64,000 nt of DNA from Chitinophagaceae bacterium (GTDB lineage: Bacteria; Bacteroidota; Bacteroidia; Chitinophagales; Chitinophagaceae), in assembly GCA_019745155.1 (NCBI GenBank), contig JAIETM010000015.1, forward strand, positions 62,001 through 126,000, given 5' to 3'. Shown in pieces: positions 9,904-19,720 of the stretch. Both the position numbers and the translations under genes were made by a program. Each line of letters begins with the position of its first letter. Position 1 is the first letter of the stretch. Under the pieces are notes generated by a model that worked only from the letters and a program-made list of their open reading frames with translations, was not told the DNA's origin and ran no database searches.

Positions 9904-9912
9904 GTTACCTTT
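9904..9912 (+). promoter_or_regulatory. candidate -7 box upstream of the DEAD-box helicase
   Basis: TTACCTTTG matches the Bacteroidota -7 element TAnnTTTG, 20 bases before the chosen ATG. A TTTTCGG near 9879 is a plausible but weak -33 partner. Inferred from consensus only. Confidence 0.45.
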
Positions 9913-9931
9913 GCAAAAAATTGTAGTATTC

Positions 9932-11605
9932 ATGACAGTATTTAGCGAGTTGGGTTTATCTGAGGAGTTGATTAAAGCGACGGAAGCATTAGGTTTCAAG
10001 AATCCCACCACCATACAAGAAAAGGCCATTCCGGTATTGATCAGTGGCACAAAGGACTTTATTGGTTTGGCCCAGACCGGAACAGGTAAGACAGCAGCAT
10101 TCGGTTTACCCCTGCTGCAATTAATCGATCGTCAGGCAAGACATGCACAGGCATTGATCGTTTGCCCTACCAGAGAACTTTGTCTCCAGATCGTGACCGA
10201 GATGGAGCATTTCAAGAAATTCCTTCCCGGGGTGCATATTACTGCCGTTTACGGAGGTGCATCCATTGGTATGCAGATCAAAGACCTGAGAAGAGGTTCA
10301 CAAATAGTAGTAGCCACACCCGGTCGTTTGATTGATTTGATTGAGCGCAAAGCCATCGACCTGCAGCAGATCCATTATGTGGTGCTGGATGAAGCCGATG
10401 AAATGCTCAACATGGGTTTTCAGGAAGACATTGAATTCATTTTACAGAATACCCCCAAGCGTGAAAGCACTTGGTTGTTTAGCGCTACCATGCCAGCGGA
10501 AATTCGCAAAGTGAGCAAGCGCTACATGAAGGAGCCTTTTGAAGTAACAGTGGGTAAGGTAAACACCGGTAATAAGAATATCGACCACCAATTCTATGTG
10601 GTGAATGCGCATCATCGTTACGAGGCTTTGAAGCGTTTGATTGATTTCAACCCCGGTATCTATGGTATCATTTTTACCAGAACCAAATTAGATGCTCAGG
10701 AAATTGCTGAGAAGCTGACCCGTGAGGGCTATGATATTGATGCCTTACACGGAGATCTTACACAGCCGCAGCGTGATAAAGTTATGGGACAGTTCCGCGA
10801 TAAGAGTCTGCAGTTGCTGATTGCTACTGATGTGGCTGCCCGCGGTATTGATGTGCAGGGTATTACCCATGTGATCAACTATGAATTACCCGATGATGTA
10901 GAAGTGTATACACACAGAAGTGGCCGTACCGGTCGGGCCGGAAATACCGGTATCTGTATGTCAATTCTGCATGCACGTGAATTGTATAAGATTCGTTTGA
11001 TTGAAAAGACCATGCAGGTACAATTCCACAAGTTGGAAATTCCTGCCGGTAAAGATGTATGTCGTAAGCAGTTCTTCCACCATATGGACCGATTGCAGCA
11101 AGTAGACATCAGTCATGGTAATTACGAAACTTATCTGCCGATGTTGGCTGAGAAATTTGCCGACATGAGCAAGGAAGAAGTATTGCAGCGTGTAGCGGCT
11201 TTGGAGTTTGACCGCTTTTTGAAATATTATGAAAATGCAGAAGACCTGAACCCACGCAAAGACCAGCGCGAGCGTGGTAGTGAGCGCAGACAGCAGGAGC
11301 GTGGTGCACCTGATCAGGGTCGTCGTAAAGATCCCAATGGTCGCAAGAAGTTTGACGAGAGCGGCAATTTCACCAAGCTCTTTGTAAACCTGGGTACCAA
11401 GGATGGTTTTTACAAAGCCAGTTTCTTACAGTTTATTCTAGACATGAGCGACCTGCGCAAAGATGTGCTGGGCCGTATTGATATGAAGGAAATGAATAGT
11501 TGGGTAGAAGTGGACGCGAAATCTGCTAAGCAGATGATACGCGCCATTGACGGCAAGAACTACCGCGGCAGAAAGATTCGTATGAATGAAGCGAATAGTC
11601 GTTAA
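9932..11605 (+). CDS. DEAD-box ATP-dependent RNA helicase with DbpA-like C-terminal domain
   Basis: 557 residues from ATG 9932 (MTVFSELGLSEEL). Helicase motifs appear in order: the Q motif around PTTIQEKAIP, AQTGTGKT at about 47-54, PTRELC, VLDEADEML, FSATMP, then ARGIDVQG and HRSGRTGRAG in the second RecA domain. A basic, arginine-rich linker follows. The last 75 or so residues (KLFVNLGTKDGFYK...) resemble the DbpA RNA-binding domain that targets 23S rRNA, so a role in ribosome assembly or cold adaptation is likely. A terminator follows at 11647. Confidence 0.9.
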   Translation: MTVFSELGLSEELIKATEALGFKNPTTIQEKAIPVLISGTKDFIGLAQTGTGKTAAFGLPLLQLIDRQARHAQALIVCPTRELCLQIVTEMEHFKKFLPGVHITAVYGGASIGMQIKDLRRGSQIVVATPGRLIDLIERKAIDLQQIHYVVLDEADEMLNMGFQEDIEFILQNTPKRESTWLFSATMPAEIRKVSKRYMKEPFEVTVGKVNTGNKNIDHQFYVVNAHHRYEALKRLIDFNPGIYGIIFTRTKLDAQEIAEKLTREGYDIDALHGDLTQPQRDKVMGQFRDKSLQLLIATDVAARGIDVQGITHVINYELPDDVEVYTHRSGRTGRAGNTGICMSILHARELYKIRLIEKTMQVQFHKLEIPAGKDVCRKQFFHHMDRLQQVDISHGNYETYLPMLAEKFADMSKEEVLQRVAALEFDRFLKYYENAEDLNPRKDQRERGSERRQQERGAPDQGRRKDPNGRKKFDESGNFTKLFVNLGTKDGFYKASFLQFILDMSDLRKDVLGRIDMKEMNSWVEVDAKSAKQMIRAIDGKNYRGRKIRMNEANSR

Positions 11606-11646
11606 GAAGAAAGAAGTTAGCAGCTAGTGTTAGCTTGATTGAATAG

Positions 11647-11677
11647 AAAAGGCCTGAGTATTTTACTTGGGCTTTTT
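11647..11677 (+). terminator. intrinsic terminator of the helicase gene
   Basis: AAAAGGCCTGAGTA and TACTTGGGCTTTTT form a 14-pair stem, counting three G-U pairs, around a TTT loop, and the right arm ends in a T run. It lies 42 bases after the helicase stop. Confidence 0.65.
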
Positions 11678-11707
11678 AATGGGTAATTGTCTGTTTGAGA
11701 TTGATTG

Positions 11708-11749
11708 CGCGTAATTAATAATTAGCAATTAAGAATTAAGAATTGCAGC
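11708..11749. repeat. dispersed AATTAAGAATT-type repeat
   Basis: A run of overlapping AATTAAGAATT and TAATAATT words. Similar runs occur at 29902-29937, 30043-30079 and, inverted, at 30318-30340. Probably a low-complexity intergenic repeat family. Confidence 0.5.
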
Positions 11750-11870
11750 TTTCTTATCTCTCAGCAAAAGAATACTTCTCAGAAACTCCTTGCGTGAAAT
11801 TGAACTTATTATCGAAAGGGTTAGTGTAAGATAAGTGCATGTTTGTACAACATGGTGGGGTGGTGCAGAT

Positions 11871-11915
11871 ACCCCTCAGTCCCCTTTCGGGGCCAGCTCC
11901 CCTTGGCAGGGGAGC
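11871..11915. repeat. GC-rich double-hairpin intergenic element
   Basis: CCCCTTTCGGGG at 11881-11892 is followed by GCTCCCC / GGGGAGC arms around TTGGCA at 11896-11915. The compact double palindrome stands out against AT-rich surroundings and resembles repetitive extragenic palindromes of Bacteroidota. Only one copy is in this window, so repeat status is inferred. Confidence 0.45.
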
Positions 11916-11940
11916 ATACTTTTAATTTTAAAGGTGAGGT

Positions 11941-11977
11941 AAAAAAAATCCCGATAGTTACCTATCGGGATTTTTAT
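11941..11977 (-). terminator. intrinsic terminator of hppA (probably bidirectional)
   Basis: TCCCGATAG (11949-11957) pairs perfectly with CTATCGGGA (11962-11970) around TTAC, flanked by an A run on the left and a T run on the right. On the minus strand it follows the pyrophosphatase stop by about 18 bases. Confidence 0.85.
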
Positions 11978-11994
11978 AGAAAAGCAGTGTTTAA

Positions 11995-14475
11995 TTACTG
12001 CTTCTTGGTTTCTTTCTTCACCTCAATATTGAGATCCATTTTGTCGCCAAGCTCTACTTTCAGTTTCTCAACAACTTCTTTACTTTGCTCAACACCATTG
12101 ATGGTTAATTTACCGTCTTTGAAAACAACGGATACATTTTCACCATTGGTTAAGCCTTCTTTCTTCATGGCTTCAATCAATGCATCATAGTTGCCTTCCA
12201 CCTTTACGTCAGCAGTTTTGGTACTGTCGTTGCTCGTTACTTTCACTTCCATTACTTGCTCAACTTTATGCTGATAAGGCTTAGGTGCACTACCTGCATG
12301 TACTTGTGCCAAAGAAGGCGCGATTACCAGAGAAACGATTGACATCAACTTGATGAGGATATTCATTGAAGGACCAGATGTATCCTTGAATGGATCACCA
12401 ACCGTATCACCAGTTACAGAAGCTTTGTGTGGATCAGACTTCTTGAAGAATACTTCACCGTTGATCTCAACACCTTTTTCAAAGCTCTTCTTGGCATTAT
12501 CCCATGCACCACCTGCGTTGTTCTGGAACATACCCATCAGTACACCACTCACAGTAGCACCGGCGAGGAAACCACCCAATGCTTCTGGGCCGAGGATGAA
12601 ACCAATAATGATTGGAGAAATGATCGCGATAGCACCTGGCAGCATCATCTTCTTGATAGAAGCTTCCGTAGAGATGGCCACGCACTTATCGTACTCAGGC
12701 TTACCTGTACCTTCCATGATACCCGGAATTTCGCGGAACTGGCGTCTTACTTCTTCCACCATGCTCATCGCAGCTTCACCTACAGCCTGGATAGCCAGAG
12801 AAGAGAAGATGAAAGGAATCATGGCACCAACAAATAAGCTGGCCAATACTTTCGCTTTATAGATATCGATACCGATCATGTCGTAACCATTGTGTTTGAT
12901 CACACCCACATAAGCGGCAAACAAGGCCAGGGCAGTGAGGGCAGCAGAAGCAATGGCAAAACCTTTACCGGTAGCAGCAGTCGTGTTACCAACTGCATCC
13001 AGTACGTCAGTTTTTTCACGCACTTCTTTAGGCAATTCGCTCATTTCAGCAATACCACCTGCGTTATCAGCAATCGGACCGAATGCATCGATCGCCAACT
13101 GCATCGCTGTAGTCGCCATCATACCTGCAGCAGCAATCGCCACACCGTATAAACCGGCACACTCAAAAGAACCCCAGATACCACCAGCTAAAACAAGGAT
13201 GGGTAATAATGTAGATTCCTTACCTACAGCCAAACCACCAATTACGTTGGTAGCGTGACCAGTAGCAGACTGACGAATGATACGCATTACAGGGCGCTTA
13301 CCCATGGCAGTATAGTACTCAGTGATGATAGACATCAGCGTACCTACAGCCAGACCAACCAGGATAGCACCGAATACACCATTACGTGTGATGGCGATAG
13401 CACCTTCACGGATGGTTTCAGTACCCTCGATATAGTCGCGCTTCAGATAAACCGGCGCTTCAGGTAAGATATAATATACCAATGCTGCAGAAGCAATGGC
13501 AGTTAATACGATAGAACCCCAGTTACCCAGGTTCAGGGCCTTCTGTACGTTGTTGGTGCTGATGCCAGCAGAATCAGACACACGTACAAACAAAGTACCT
13601 ACAATAGAGAAAATGATACCCACACCGGCAATCAACATTGGCAGGAGGATTGGCGCGAAACCACCGTAATTATCGGTAGATACTGCTTCCTGACCCAATA
13701 CCATTGTTGCCAATACTGTAGCTACATAAGAACCGAACAAATCGGCACCCATACCAGCTACGTCACCCACGTTATCACCTACGTTATCAGCGATAGTGGC
13801 TGGGTTACGTGGATCATCTTCAGGGATACCTGCTTCCACTTTACCTACGAGGTCAGCACCTACGTCGGCAGCCTTGGTATAGATACCACCACCCACACGG
13901 GCGAAGAGGGCAATTGATTCAGCACCGAGAGAGAAACCGGTCAGTACTTCAATGGTCTTTACCATTTCTTCAGAAGTAGCAGCGGCACCTGGTGCAAAGA
14001 TTTGCTTCAGGATCAGGTATAAGCTACCCAGACCCAATACAGCCAGACCGGCAACACCCAGACCCATTACAGAACCACCAGTGAAGGATACGTTCAGGGC
14101 CTTGGATAAACTTGTCTTAGCCGCTTGTGCAGTACGCACGTTGGCTTTAGTGGCAATGCTCATACCGATCCAGCCGGCAAAAGCACTTGCAACCGCACCA
14201 AAAATGAATGAAACTGCAATGCTCCAATGGCTGTTCTCATTCTTTGAAGCCATAAAGCCCAGCAAAACAGCAACGAGGGCAACGAAATAGAAGAGGATTT
14301 TCCACTCGGCTTTCAGGAAAGCCATAGCGCCTTCAGCAATGTGGTCACTGATACCTTTCATTTTGGCATCTCCGGCATCTTGTCTGCTCACCCAGCCATA
14401 CTTGATGAATGTGTAGAGCAATCCCACGATACCCATCGCCGGAACGGCGTAGAATAGTGCATTGTTCATAAGCAA
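11995..14475 (-). CDS. hppA: K+-dependent membrane-bound pyrophosphatase (ion pump)
   Basis: 826 residues. It couples pyrophosphate hydrolysis to cation export across the inner membrane and has about 16 hydrophobic spans. The substrate motif [20 protein letters not shown] lies at about 219-238. A500 and G503 in [10 protein letters not shown] are the residues of K+-dependent enzymes (K and T in K+-independent ones). The helix-6 position usually occupied by the gating glutamate is Gly248 (ADLFGSY), while a glutamate appears at 186 in helix 5 (GAESIALF). This pattern is known from Flavobacterium-type H+ pumps, so H+ transport is inferred. After the last span, about 90 extra charged residues (from 735) form a soluble tail not typical of the family. 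Confidence 0.93.
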   Translation of the reverse strand: MLMNNALFYAVPAMGIVGLLYTFIKYGWVSRQDAGDAKMKGISDHIAEGAMAFLKAEWKILFYFVALVAVLLGFMASKNENSHWSIAVSFIFGAVASAFAGWIGMSIATKANVRTAQAAKTSLSKALNVSFTGGSVMGLGVAGLAVLGLGSLYLILKQIFAPGAAATSEEMVKTIEVLTGFSLGAESIALFARVGGGIYTKAADVGADLVGKVEAGIPEDDPRNPATIADNVGDNVGDVAGMGADLFGSYVATVLATMVLGQEAVSTDNYGGFAPILLPMLIAGVGIIFSIVGTLFVRVSDSAGISTNNVQKALNLGNWGSIVLTAIASAALVYYILPEAPVYLKRDYIEGTETIREGAIAITRNGVFGAILVGLAVGTLMSIITEYYTAMGKRPVMRIIRQSATGHATNVIGGLAVGKESTLLPILVLAGGIWGSFECAGLYGVAIAAAGMMATTAMQLAIDAFGPIADNAGGIAEMSELPKEVREKTDVLDAVGNTTAATGKGFAIASAALTALALFAAYVGVIKHNGYDMIGIDIYKAKVLASLFVGAMIPFIFSSLAIQAVGEAAMSMVEEVRRQFREIPGIMEGTGKPEYDKCVAISTEASIKKMMLPGAIAIISPIIIGFILGPEALGGFLAGATVSGVLMGMFQNNAGGAWDNAKKSFEKGVEINGEVFFKKSDPHKASVTGDTVGDPFKDTSGPSMNILIKLMSIVSLVIAPSLAQVHAGSAPKPYQHKVEQVMEVKVTSNDSTKTADVKVEGNYDALIEAMKKEGLTNGENVSVVFKDGKLTINGVEQSKEVVEKLKVELGDKMDLNIEVKKETKKQ

Positions 14476-14668
14476 TTAATAGAGGATTTGATGGTTATTG
14501 AATGGTTTTTAGGATGATTGGTCGGCAAAAATAGGGGGAAATGGACTTGAAAGTGCCACTAATCCTGCTTTTTGAGCCGATTACACCTTGTAGCATGTGA
14601 TAGTTTTGGTTGATGTAGCGCAGCCAGCCTTAGACCGGATGCGGGCATATAACGAAAAATGGATGTTT

Positions 14669-15886
14669 TTATTCTTCAAAATCCGTTGAATCCGCATCAT
14701 TTGTGAGAATCAGCGGGAAGCGCCGGCCCAGGCTGTAGATCATTTTATTGAACTTATTGCCCAGGATAATGACGGTGGCCGTGTCTTCAATAAGTCGGGT
14801 GAAAACGGTATTGTTTCCGTGCCACCAACCATTGTGGTACACAATCTTGGAACTGTCTTCATGAATAATCATTCGCCAACCCAATCCATAATTGTGTTGT
14901 GATTTGCGCTCGTTGCTCAGTGGTTCAAAAGCCATGCTGAGGGTACTATTCTTCACAAAACTGCCATCATACAGCACTTTATCCCAAATCAGCATTTCAC
15001 GTGGCGTGCTATAAATATTCTTATCGCCATAGGTACAATCCAAGCGTTCCAGTCCGTACACACGGTTATTGTACATATATGAAGGTATGTAGCGACCAGT
15101 ATCGGCTTTGCTGAATACAAAACTGTTTTTCATACCCAATGGGGTGAATACACTATCCTTCATGTATTGTGGAAAAGACTGACCAGTAATTTTCTCGACC
15201 AGTAAGGCCAGCATCACATAATTGGTATTGCAATATTGAAAGCGGGTATCAGGTTTGGCTTGGATTGCGGGCTTTTTCTCGGACATGAAATCCAGGATAT
15301 CCTGATTGGTGAGCAATCCCGGACGGAAAGGATCTTTTACCGGTACATATTTCACCACCTTTATTTTGCGGCCCTTTCTGCCTTTTCGATAGGTAGTGAC
15401 GGCCTTTGTTTCATTGGTGAAATACAGGTAATTGGGCATACCGCTTCGATGTGATAAAAGCATTTTGATGGTCATGCCTTCATAAGGAAAGCTGGGGAAA
15501 TGCGTGCGCACATCATCATCCAATCCAAACTTTCCCTGTTCCCACAAATGCAATACAGCCATCGCTGTAAAGGTTTTTGAAACAGATGCCAAGTGAATAG
15601 GCGTATTTGCATCCATGAGTTCGCCGGTGCGCTGGTTATAATACCCTTTATAATCTTCCAGTAATATCTCGCCATTCTTGGCAATGATGATACCGCCACT
15701 GAATGCGACTTTACCCAATGTCTTCTGGTATTCCTCCTGCACTGCCGCAGTGATGCGTTGTTTGGTGGAATCCGGTATGGGCTTAAAGCGAAAGTTTTTG
15801 GGTGTATAAGATTGCTCGGTAGGCTGGGCCTGACAAGACACAGTTACCAGCATAATAAGGCTGTAAACGAGGGTACGGGGATGCAT
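14669..15886 (-). CDS. serine hydrolase, beta-lactamase class C / PBP4-like fold
   Basis: 405 residues from ATG 15886 (a TTG at 15892 is less likely). The N-terminus MHPRTLVYSLIMLVTVSCQAQ is a signal peptide, possibly of lipoprotein type. The catalytic SxxK is SVSK at about 101-104, the tyrosine motif is YCNTNY, and HNGWWHGN near 330 takes the place of the third motif. The family includes class C beta-lactamases, D-aminopeptidases and esterases, so the substrate is open. It probably acts in the periplasm. No terminator is obvious, and it stands alone between hppA and serA. Confidence 0.8.
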   Translation of the reverse strand: MHPRTLVYSLIMLVTVSCQAQPTEQSYTPKNFRFKPIPDSTKQRITAAVQEEYQKTLGKVAFSGGIIIAKNGEILLEDYKGYYNQRTGELMDANTPIHLASVSKTFTAMAVLHLWEQGKFGLDDDVRTHFPSFPYEGMTIKMLLSHRSGMPNYLYFTNETKAVTTYRKGRKGRKIKVVKYVPVKDPFRPGLLTNQDILDFMSEKKPAIQAKPDTRFQYCNTNYVMLALLVEKITGQSFPQYMKDSVFTPLGMKNSFVFSKADTGRYIPSYMYNNRVYGLERLDCTYGDKNIYSTPREMLIWDKVLYDGSFVKNSTLSMAFEPLSNERKSQHNYGLGWRMIIHEDSSKIVYHNGWWHGNNTVFTRLIEDTATVIILGNKFNKMIYSLGRRFPLILTNDADSTDFEE

Positions 15887-15963
15887 GTTCAATTCTTGAC
15901 GCGGGCAAATATAACAGAATCAATACGTGGGAAAACCCACGTGGAAAACTTGGGGCAATCAAG

Positions 15964-15971
15964 TATTTTCG
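15964..15971 (+). promoter_or_regulatory. candidate -7 box directly before serA
   Basis: TATTTTCG fits TAnnTTTG with one change and ends only four bases before the serA ATG. If used, the transcript would be almost leaderless. No clear -33 box is seen. Confidence 0.35.
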
Positions 15972-15975
15972 CCAC

Positions 15976-17211
15976 ATGAGCAAAGCAGGTACCAGTTATC
16001 CCAAAGAGAAGATCAATATTCTCTTTTTAGAAAATATCAGTGAGAAAGCGGTTCAGCAGTTTAAGCAAAATGGTTATGTGAATGTGCGCAAACTGAGTGG
16101 TGCGTTGAGCGAAGCTGAGCTGATCAAGGAAATCAAGGATGTACACCTCTTGGGTATTCGTTCCAAAACACAGATTACTGCTAAAGTGTTAGATGCGGCC
16201 ACCAAATTGCAGGCAATAGGCTGTTTCTGTATAGGCGTGAATCAGGTAAACCTGAAAGCAGCTACGCAGAAAGGGGTGGTGGTTTTCAATGCACCATATA
16301 GCAATACGCGCAGTGTTGCAGAACTGGTGATTGGTGCTGCCATCATGTTGATTAGAAGAATACCCGACAAGAATAAAGCAGCGCATGAAGGTCGTTGGTT
16401 CAAAGAAGCCAAGGGTAGTTATGAATTGCGCGGCAAAACATTGGGCATTATTGGTTACGGCAATATCGGTTCACAAGTGAGTGTATTGGCAGAAGCATTG
16501 GGTATGAAGATTCGTTTTTACGATATCGAAACCAAATTGCCGCTTGGTAATGCAGTTGCGTGTAAGTCGCTCAAAGAAGTAGTGAGCCAATCAGATATTG
16601 TGAGTCTGCATGTACCTGAAACCAATCAGACCAAGAATATGGTCAACAAAGCTTTGCTGAAACAATTCAAGCAAGGTGCCATACTAATCAACTATGCGCG
16701 TGGCGAGGTTGTAGATATTCCTGCACTCACCAAAGCTTTAGAAGAAAAACAATTGAGTGGTGCAGCCATAGATGTTTTTCCTGTAGAACCTGAGAAAAAC
16801 GGCGATGTGTTTGAATCTCCATTGCAGGGTTTGCACAATGTATTGCTTACACCACATATCGGTGGTTCTACTGAAGAAGCGCAGGAGAATATTGGGGAAG
16901 ATGTCAGTATCAAATTGTTTCAATATTTAGAACGCGGTATCACCAATGGTTCGCATACTGTACCACCAATTAGTCTACCACCGGTAGATGGTGCACACCG
17001 CATTTTGCATATCCACAACAATGTGCCTGGTGTATTGAGTGCGATTAATACGGAGTTGTCGAAACACAATATCAATATTGTGGGGCAATACTTAAAGACG
17101 AATGATGCCATTGGTTATGTGGTGCTGGATGTGGACAATAAATTGTCTAAGCGTGCGCTGGAATTACTCAAAGCAGTAAAGCATACCATCAAGGTGCGCA
17201 TGCTCTATTAA
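15976..17211 (+). CDS. serA: D-3-phosphoglycerate dehydrogenase
   Basis: 411 residues, about the length of E. coli SerA. It oxidises 3-phosphoglycerate to phosphohydroxypyruvate, the first step of serine synthesis. The NAD-binding motif is GIIGYGNIG at about 157-165. The catalytic region includes NYARGEVVD, and TPHIGGSTEEAQ holds the catalytic histidine. The C-terminal 70 or so residues (HNNVPGVLSAINTELSKH) form an ACT domain, suggesting serine feedback as in E. coli. The last four bases overlap the convergent HEAT-like gene. Confidence 0.93.
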   Translation: MSKAGTSYPKEKINILFLENISEKAVQQFKQNGYVNVRKLSGALSEAELIKEIKDVHLLGIRSKTQITAKVLDAATKLQAIGCFCIGVNQVNLKAATQKGVVVFNAPYSNTRSVAELVIGAAIMLIRRIPDKNKAAHEGRWFKEAKGSYELRGKTLGIIGYGNIGSQVSVLAEALGMKIRFYDIETKLPLGNAVACKSLKEVVSQSDIVSLHVPETNQTKNMVNKALLKQFKQGAILINYARGEVVDIPALTKALEEKQLSGAAIDVFPVEPEKNGDVFESPLQGLHNVLLTPHIGGSTEEAQENIGEDVSIKLFQYLERGITNGSHTVPPISLPPVDGAHRILHIHNNVPGVLSAINTELSKHNINIVGQYLKTNDAIGYVVLDVDNKLSKRALELLKAVKHTIKVRMLY

Positions 17212-17720
17212 GCAATTGCTTTCAATATTTTTTTACCGCGTGCGCGGAAAGCAGGTGTTTCATCATCCCATCTTTCTTCGATGATGAGTTTGAGTTCATG
17301 AAGGATATCCGGATAGACTTTGGATAGATTGAATAGTGTGGTCAGCGAAAATGCCTTGATGGCTGCAGGTGTTTGGATGTTTTCAATGAACCCAAAACAA
17401 GCATTCAGCACATCTGCATGATAGGTTTCTGGAATATCGAGTTCTTCTAATACCCTTACTGCATTTCTAATGACAGCAGGATGTGCATCTTTTCTTTGTA
17501 ATGCAGCAACCAATACGCCGATATAAGGCTGAACCAAATTTGGTTTTGTGCGTGCTGCCCAGCTTACGCTCCATGCAGCCCGTTGTGCAATGCGGTATTC
17601 CGGATCGAGATAGCAATCCATCAATTCCTTGAAACGTTTTGGAGAACTGCAGGCATACCTAGCAATACGTGTGGCATTGGCCTTACTGTGTTCTTCCAGT
17701 ATCGCTTCGCGGATATTCAT
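17208..17720 (-). CDS. conserved HEAT-repeat-like hypothetical protein
   Basis: 170 residues, almost entirely helical, with repeat-like segments (RIAQRAAWSVSWAART, HPAVIRNAVRVLEELD, AAIKAFSLTTLFNLSK) typical of HEAT/ARM scaffolds. No catalytic motif or signal peptide is visible. It shares the base at 17720 with the cutC stop and so is likely third in an asparaginase-cutC-HEAT operon. Function unknown, probably protein binding. Confidence 0.6.
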   Translation of the reverse strand: MNIREAILEEHSKANATRIARYACSSPKRFKELMDCYLDPEYRIAQRAAWSVSWAARTKPNLVQPYIGVLVAALQRKDAHPAVIRNAVRVLEELDIPETYHADVLNACFGFIENIQTPAAIKAFSLTTLFNLSKVYPDILHELKLIIEERWDDETPAFRARGKKILKAIA

Positions 17721-18439
17721 TATTGCAACAACTGTTTGATGCGTTGTATTTCAGCAGCATCTGTAAAGTCTTGCCTGAAATCTTCCGGCATTGCGGGATT
17801 CATAAAAGTACAAGGCGACTCTTTTAAAATTCTCGCAGAAGTGTGAAACTCTGTAGCACCGGTGACGTTGCGCATCATCTCAATATTGCTGCTGTTGATA
17901 CCACTGCCGGGCATGATAATGATACGACCATCGGCTTGATCCACCAAGGTTTTAATCAGTTCCTTACCATCCGGTGCTTTGGGTTGTTGACCGCTCGTGA
18001 GGATACGTGTACAACCACATGCTATAATCGTTTCCAATGCTTCCAATGGATCTTTACAACGATCAAATGCACGATGAAAAGTCACATCCAAAGGATAAGC
18101 AGCTTCAACGAGTCGCGCTGTATTGTCTTTATCGATGGTGCCGTCAATATTTAATAAGCCAATCACCACACCTTCAAAGCCCAGTTCTTTACACAGCAAG
18201 ATATCTTTTTGGATAATCTCGATTTCTTCAGGGCGATGATAATAATCGCCGCCACGCGGACGAATCATCGGGAAAATAGGAATAGCTACTTTTTCTCTCG
18301 TGGTTCTTAGATAACCATAGGATGGGGTAGTGCCACCGTTGGCATAGTTCTCGCACAATTCAATTCTATCCGCACCGGCTGCTGCAGCAGCAATCGCAGT
18401 TTCTGTATTGAAGACGCAAATTTCAAGTGGTAAAGACAT
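17720..18439 (-). CDS. cutC: CutC family protein
   Basis: 239 residues with the TIM-barrel pattern of the CutC family: EICVFNTETAIAAAAAGADRIELCE at the start, PIFPMIRPRGGDY, VTFHRAFD, LTSGQQPKA and IMPGSGIN. The family is named for copper homeostasis in E. coli, but its direct role there is disputed and its enzymatic activity is unclear. Single-base overlaps with both neighbours indicate co-transcription with the glycosylasparaginase gene. Confidence 0.88.
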   Translation of the reverse strand: MSLPLEICVFNTETAIAAAAAGADRIELCENYANGGTTPSYGYLRTTREKVAIPIFPMIRPRGGDYYHRPEEIEIIQKDILLCKELGFEGVVIGLLNIDGTIDKDNTARLVEAAYPLDVTFHRAFDRCKDPLEALETIIACGCTRILTSGQQPKAPDGKELIKTLVDQADGRIIIMPGSGINSSNIEMMRNVTGATEFHTSARILKESPCTFMNPAMPEDFRQDFTDAAEIQRIKQLLQ

Positions 18440-19452
18440 TAGATCAAAGGTTTGGCGTTCACTAAAAAGTTTTTATCGGCAGCGTGACAAACTGCAAAGC
18501 TGAAGCCTTTTTGCAAAGCATAACCACCATATTCACCTTTATTGTTGATCGCAATAAACCCTGCCTGAATGGCTTTGGCTTTTTCTATGCCTTTTACTTT
18601 CAACAATCGTTCCATAGCTTTTTTACAAGCTTGTTCGGGGTGCATACCTTGGCGCATAAACTCTACAATGGTATGTGCACCGCAGATGCGGATGATGTCT
18701 TCTCCTTGTCCTGTTGCAACAGCTGCACCTGCATCCTGATCTACAAACAAACCTGCACCGATGATCGGCGAATCACCAATACGACCGCGCATTTTAAAGC
18801 CCATGCCACTGGTGGTGCAACTGCCACTGAGTCGGCCCTTACTATCTATGGCAATCATACCAATGGTATCATGGTTCCATTCGCCGTTGTCCAACATGTT
18901 TGGTGCAAAAGGACCGTGACCTTGATTTTCTCTATTAATAGCAGGTTTGTATTCCGATTTTTTTAACCAGTTTTCATACGCACGTTTGGCATCAGGAGAG
19001 AGGTCTGGTTTCTCTAATGGAAAACCTTCTGCTACCGCAAATTGCTGCGCACCTTCGCCAACCAACATTACATGTGGTGTTTTTTCCATCACACGGCGTG
19101 CTACAGAAATGGGATGTTTGATACGTTCCAGAAAAGCCACACTGCCACAATTGCCAGCTTCATCCATGATGCATGCATCCAGTGTTACAATACCATCACG
19201 ATCAGGATTTGCGCCCAGGCCCACGCAACAGTTTTGTGATGCTTCGGTAACACGTACGCCAGCTTCAACTGCATCCAGTGCATAACCACCTGAACCCAGA
19301 ATTTGCCAAGCAGCTTTGTTGGCTTCAATGCCTGCATCCCAGGTAGATAGCACCAATGGTTTATGTGCTTCTGCTTTACCGCGAAAACTTTGAAAATTCA
19401 GACTGCCCAAACCCAGGGAAGCGTATTGTACAAATCGTCTTCTGTTGATCAT
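18439..19452 (-). CDS. glycosylasparaginase (N4-(beta-N-acetylglucosaminyl)-L-asparaginase family)
   Basis: 337 residues of the Ntn-hydrolase asparaginase family. It would cleave the GlcNAc-Asn bond left when N-glycoproteins are degraded. The N-terminus MINRRRFVQYASLGLGSLNF is a twin-arginine-type export signal. Autocleavage is expected before Thr196 in NHDTIGMIAID. Other family blocks are STWDAGIEANKAAW and GRIGDSPIIGAGLF. It heads the cutC operon and lies about 270 bases from a divergent NahK-like kinase and GH109 gene, which fits a glycan-salvage locus. A plain isoaspartyl peptidase/asparaginase is the alternative. Confidence 0.85.
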   Translation of the reverse strand: MINRRRFVQYASLGLGSLNFQSFRGKAEAHKPLVLSTWDAGIEANKAAWQILGSGGYALDAVEAGVRVTEASQNCCVGLGANPDRDGIVTLDACIMDEAGNCGSVAFLERIKHPISVARRVMEKTPHVMLVGEGAQQFAVAEGFPLEKPDLSPDAKRAYENWLKKSEYKPAINRENQGHGPFAPNMLDNGEWNHDTIGMIAIDSKGRLSGSCTTSGMGFKMRGRIGDSPIIGAGLFVDQDAGAAVATGQGEDIIRICGAHTIVEFMRQGMHPEQACKKAMERLLKVKGIEKAKAIQAGFIAINNKGEYGGYALQKGFSFAVCHAADKNFLVNAKPLI

Positions 19453-19720
19453 GTGTTGGATTGAATTTCTAAAGTAGTGGCTTTTGGAGAAAATGAATGG
19501 AAGTGGTTGGACTTTATTTTGATAGTTGTTGAGTTATATTCTCCAGGGACTGAAGTTCCCGGTAATTATTTTAATAGCTAGGGGGACAAAACGACGAAGT
19601 CTTTCAATATGAATAGCAACAAGTAATTGAAAATGCAGACAACCACGAAGTGATTGAACACTGATCGAAATAATTGTACACAGTCCATTTGTTTTGCTGA
19701 ATCCGATTTATCTTCCCACT
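19453..19720. other. divergent intergenic region with a candidate promoter
   Basis: No gene is seen. TTTG at 19688-19691 and TATCTTCC at 19709-19716 lie 17 bases apart, a fair match to the -33/-7 pair of Bacteroidota, and end four bases before the ATG at 19721. The rest is AT-rich without recognised signals. Confidence 0.45.

Noticed and set aside
12350-12862. 170-aa frame antisense to hppA
   Set aside because: Shadow of a strongly conserved membrane-protein gene; composition follows the complementary codons.
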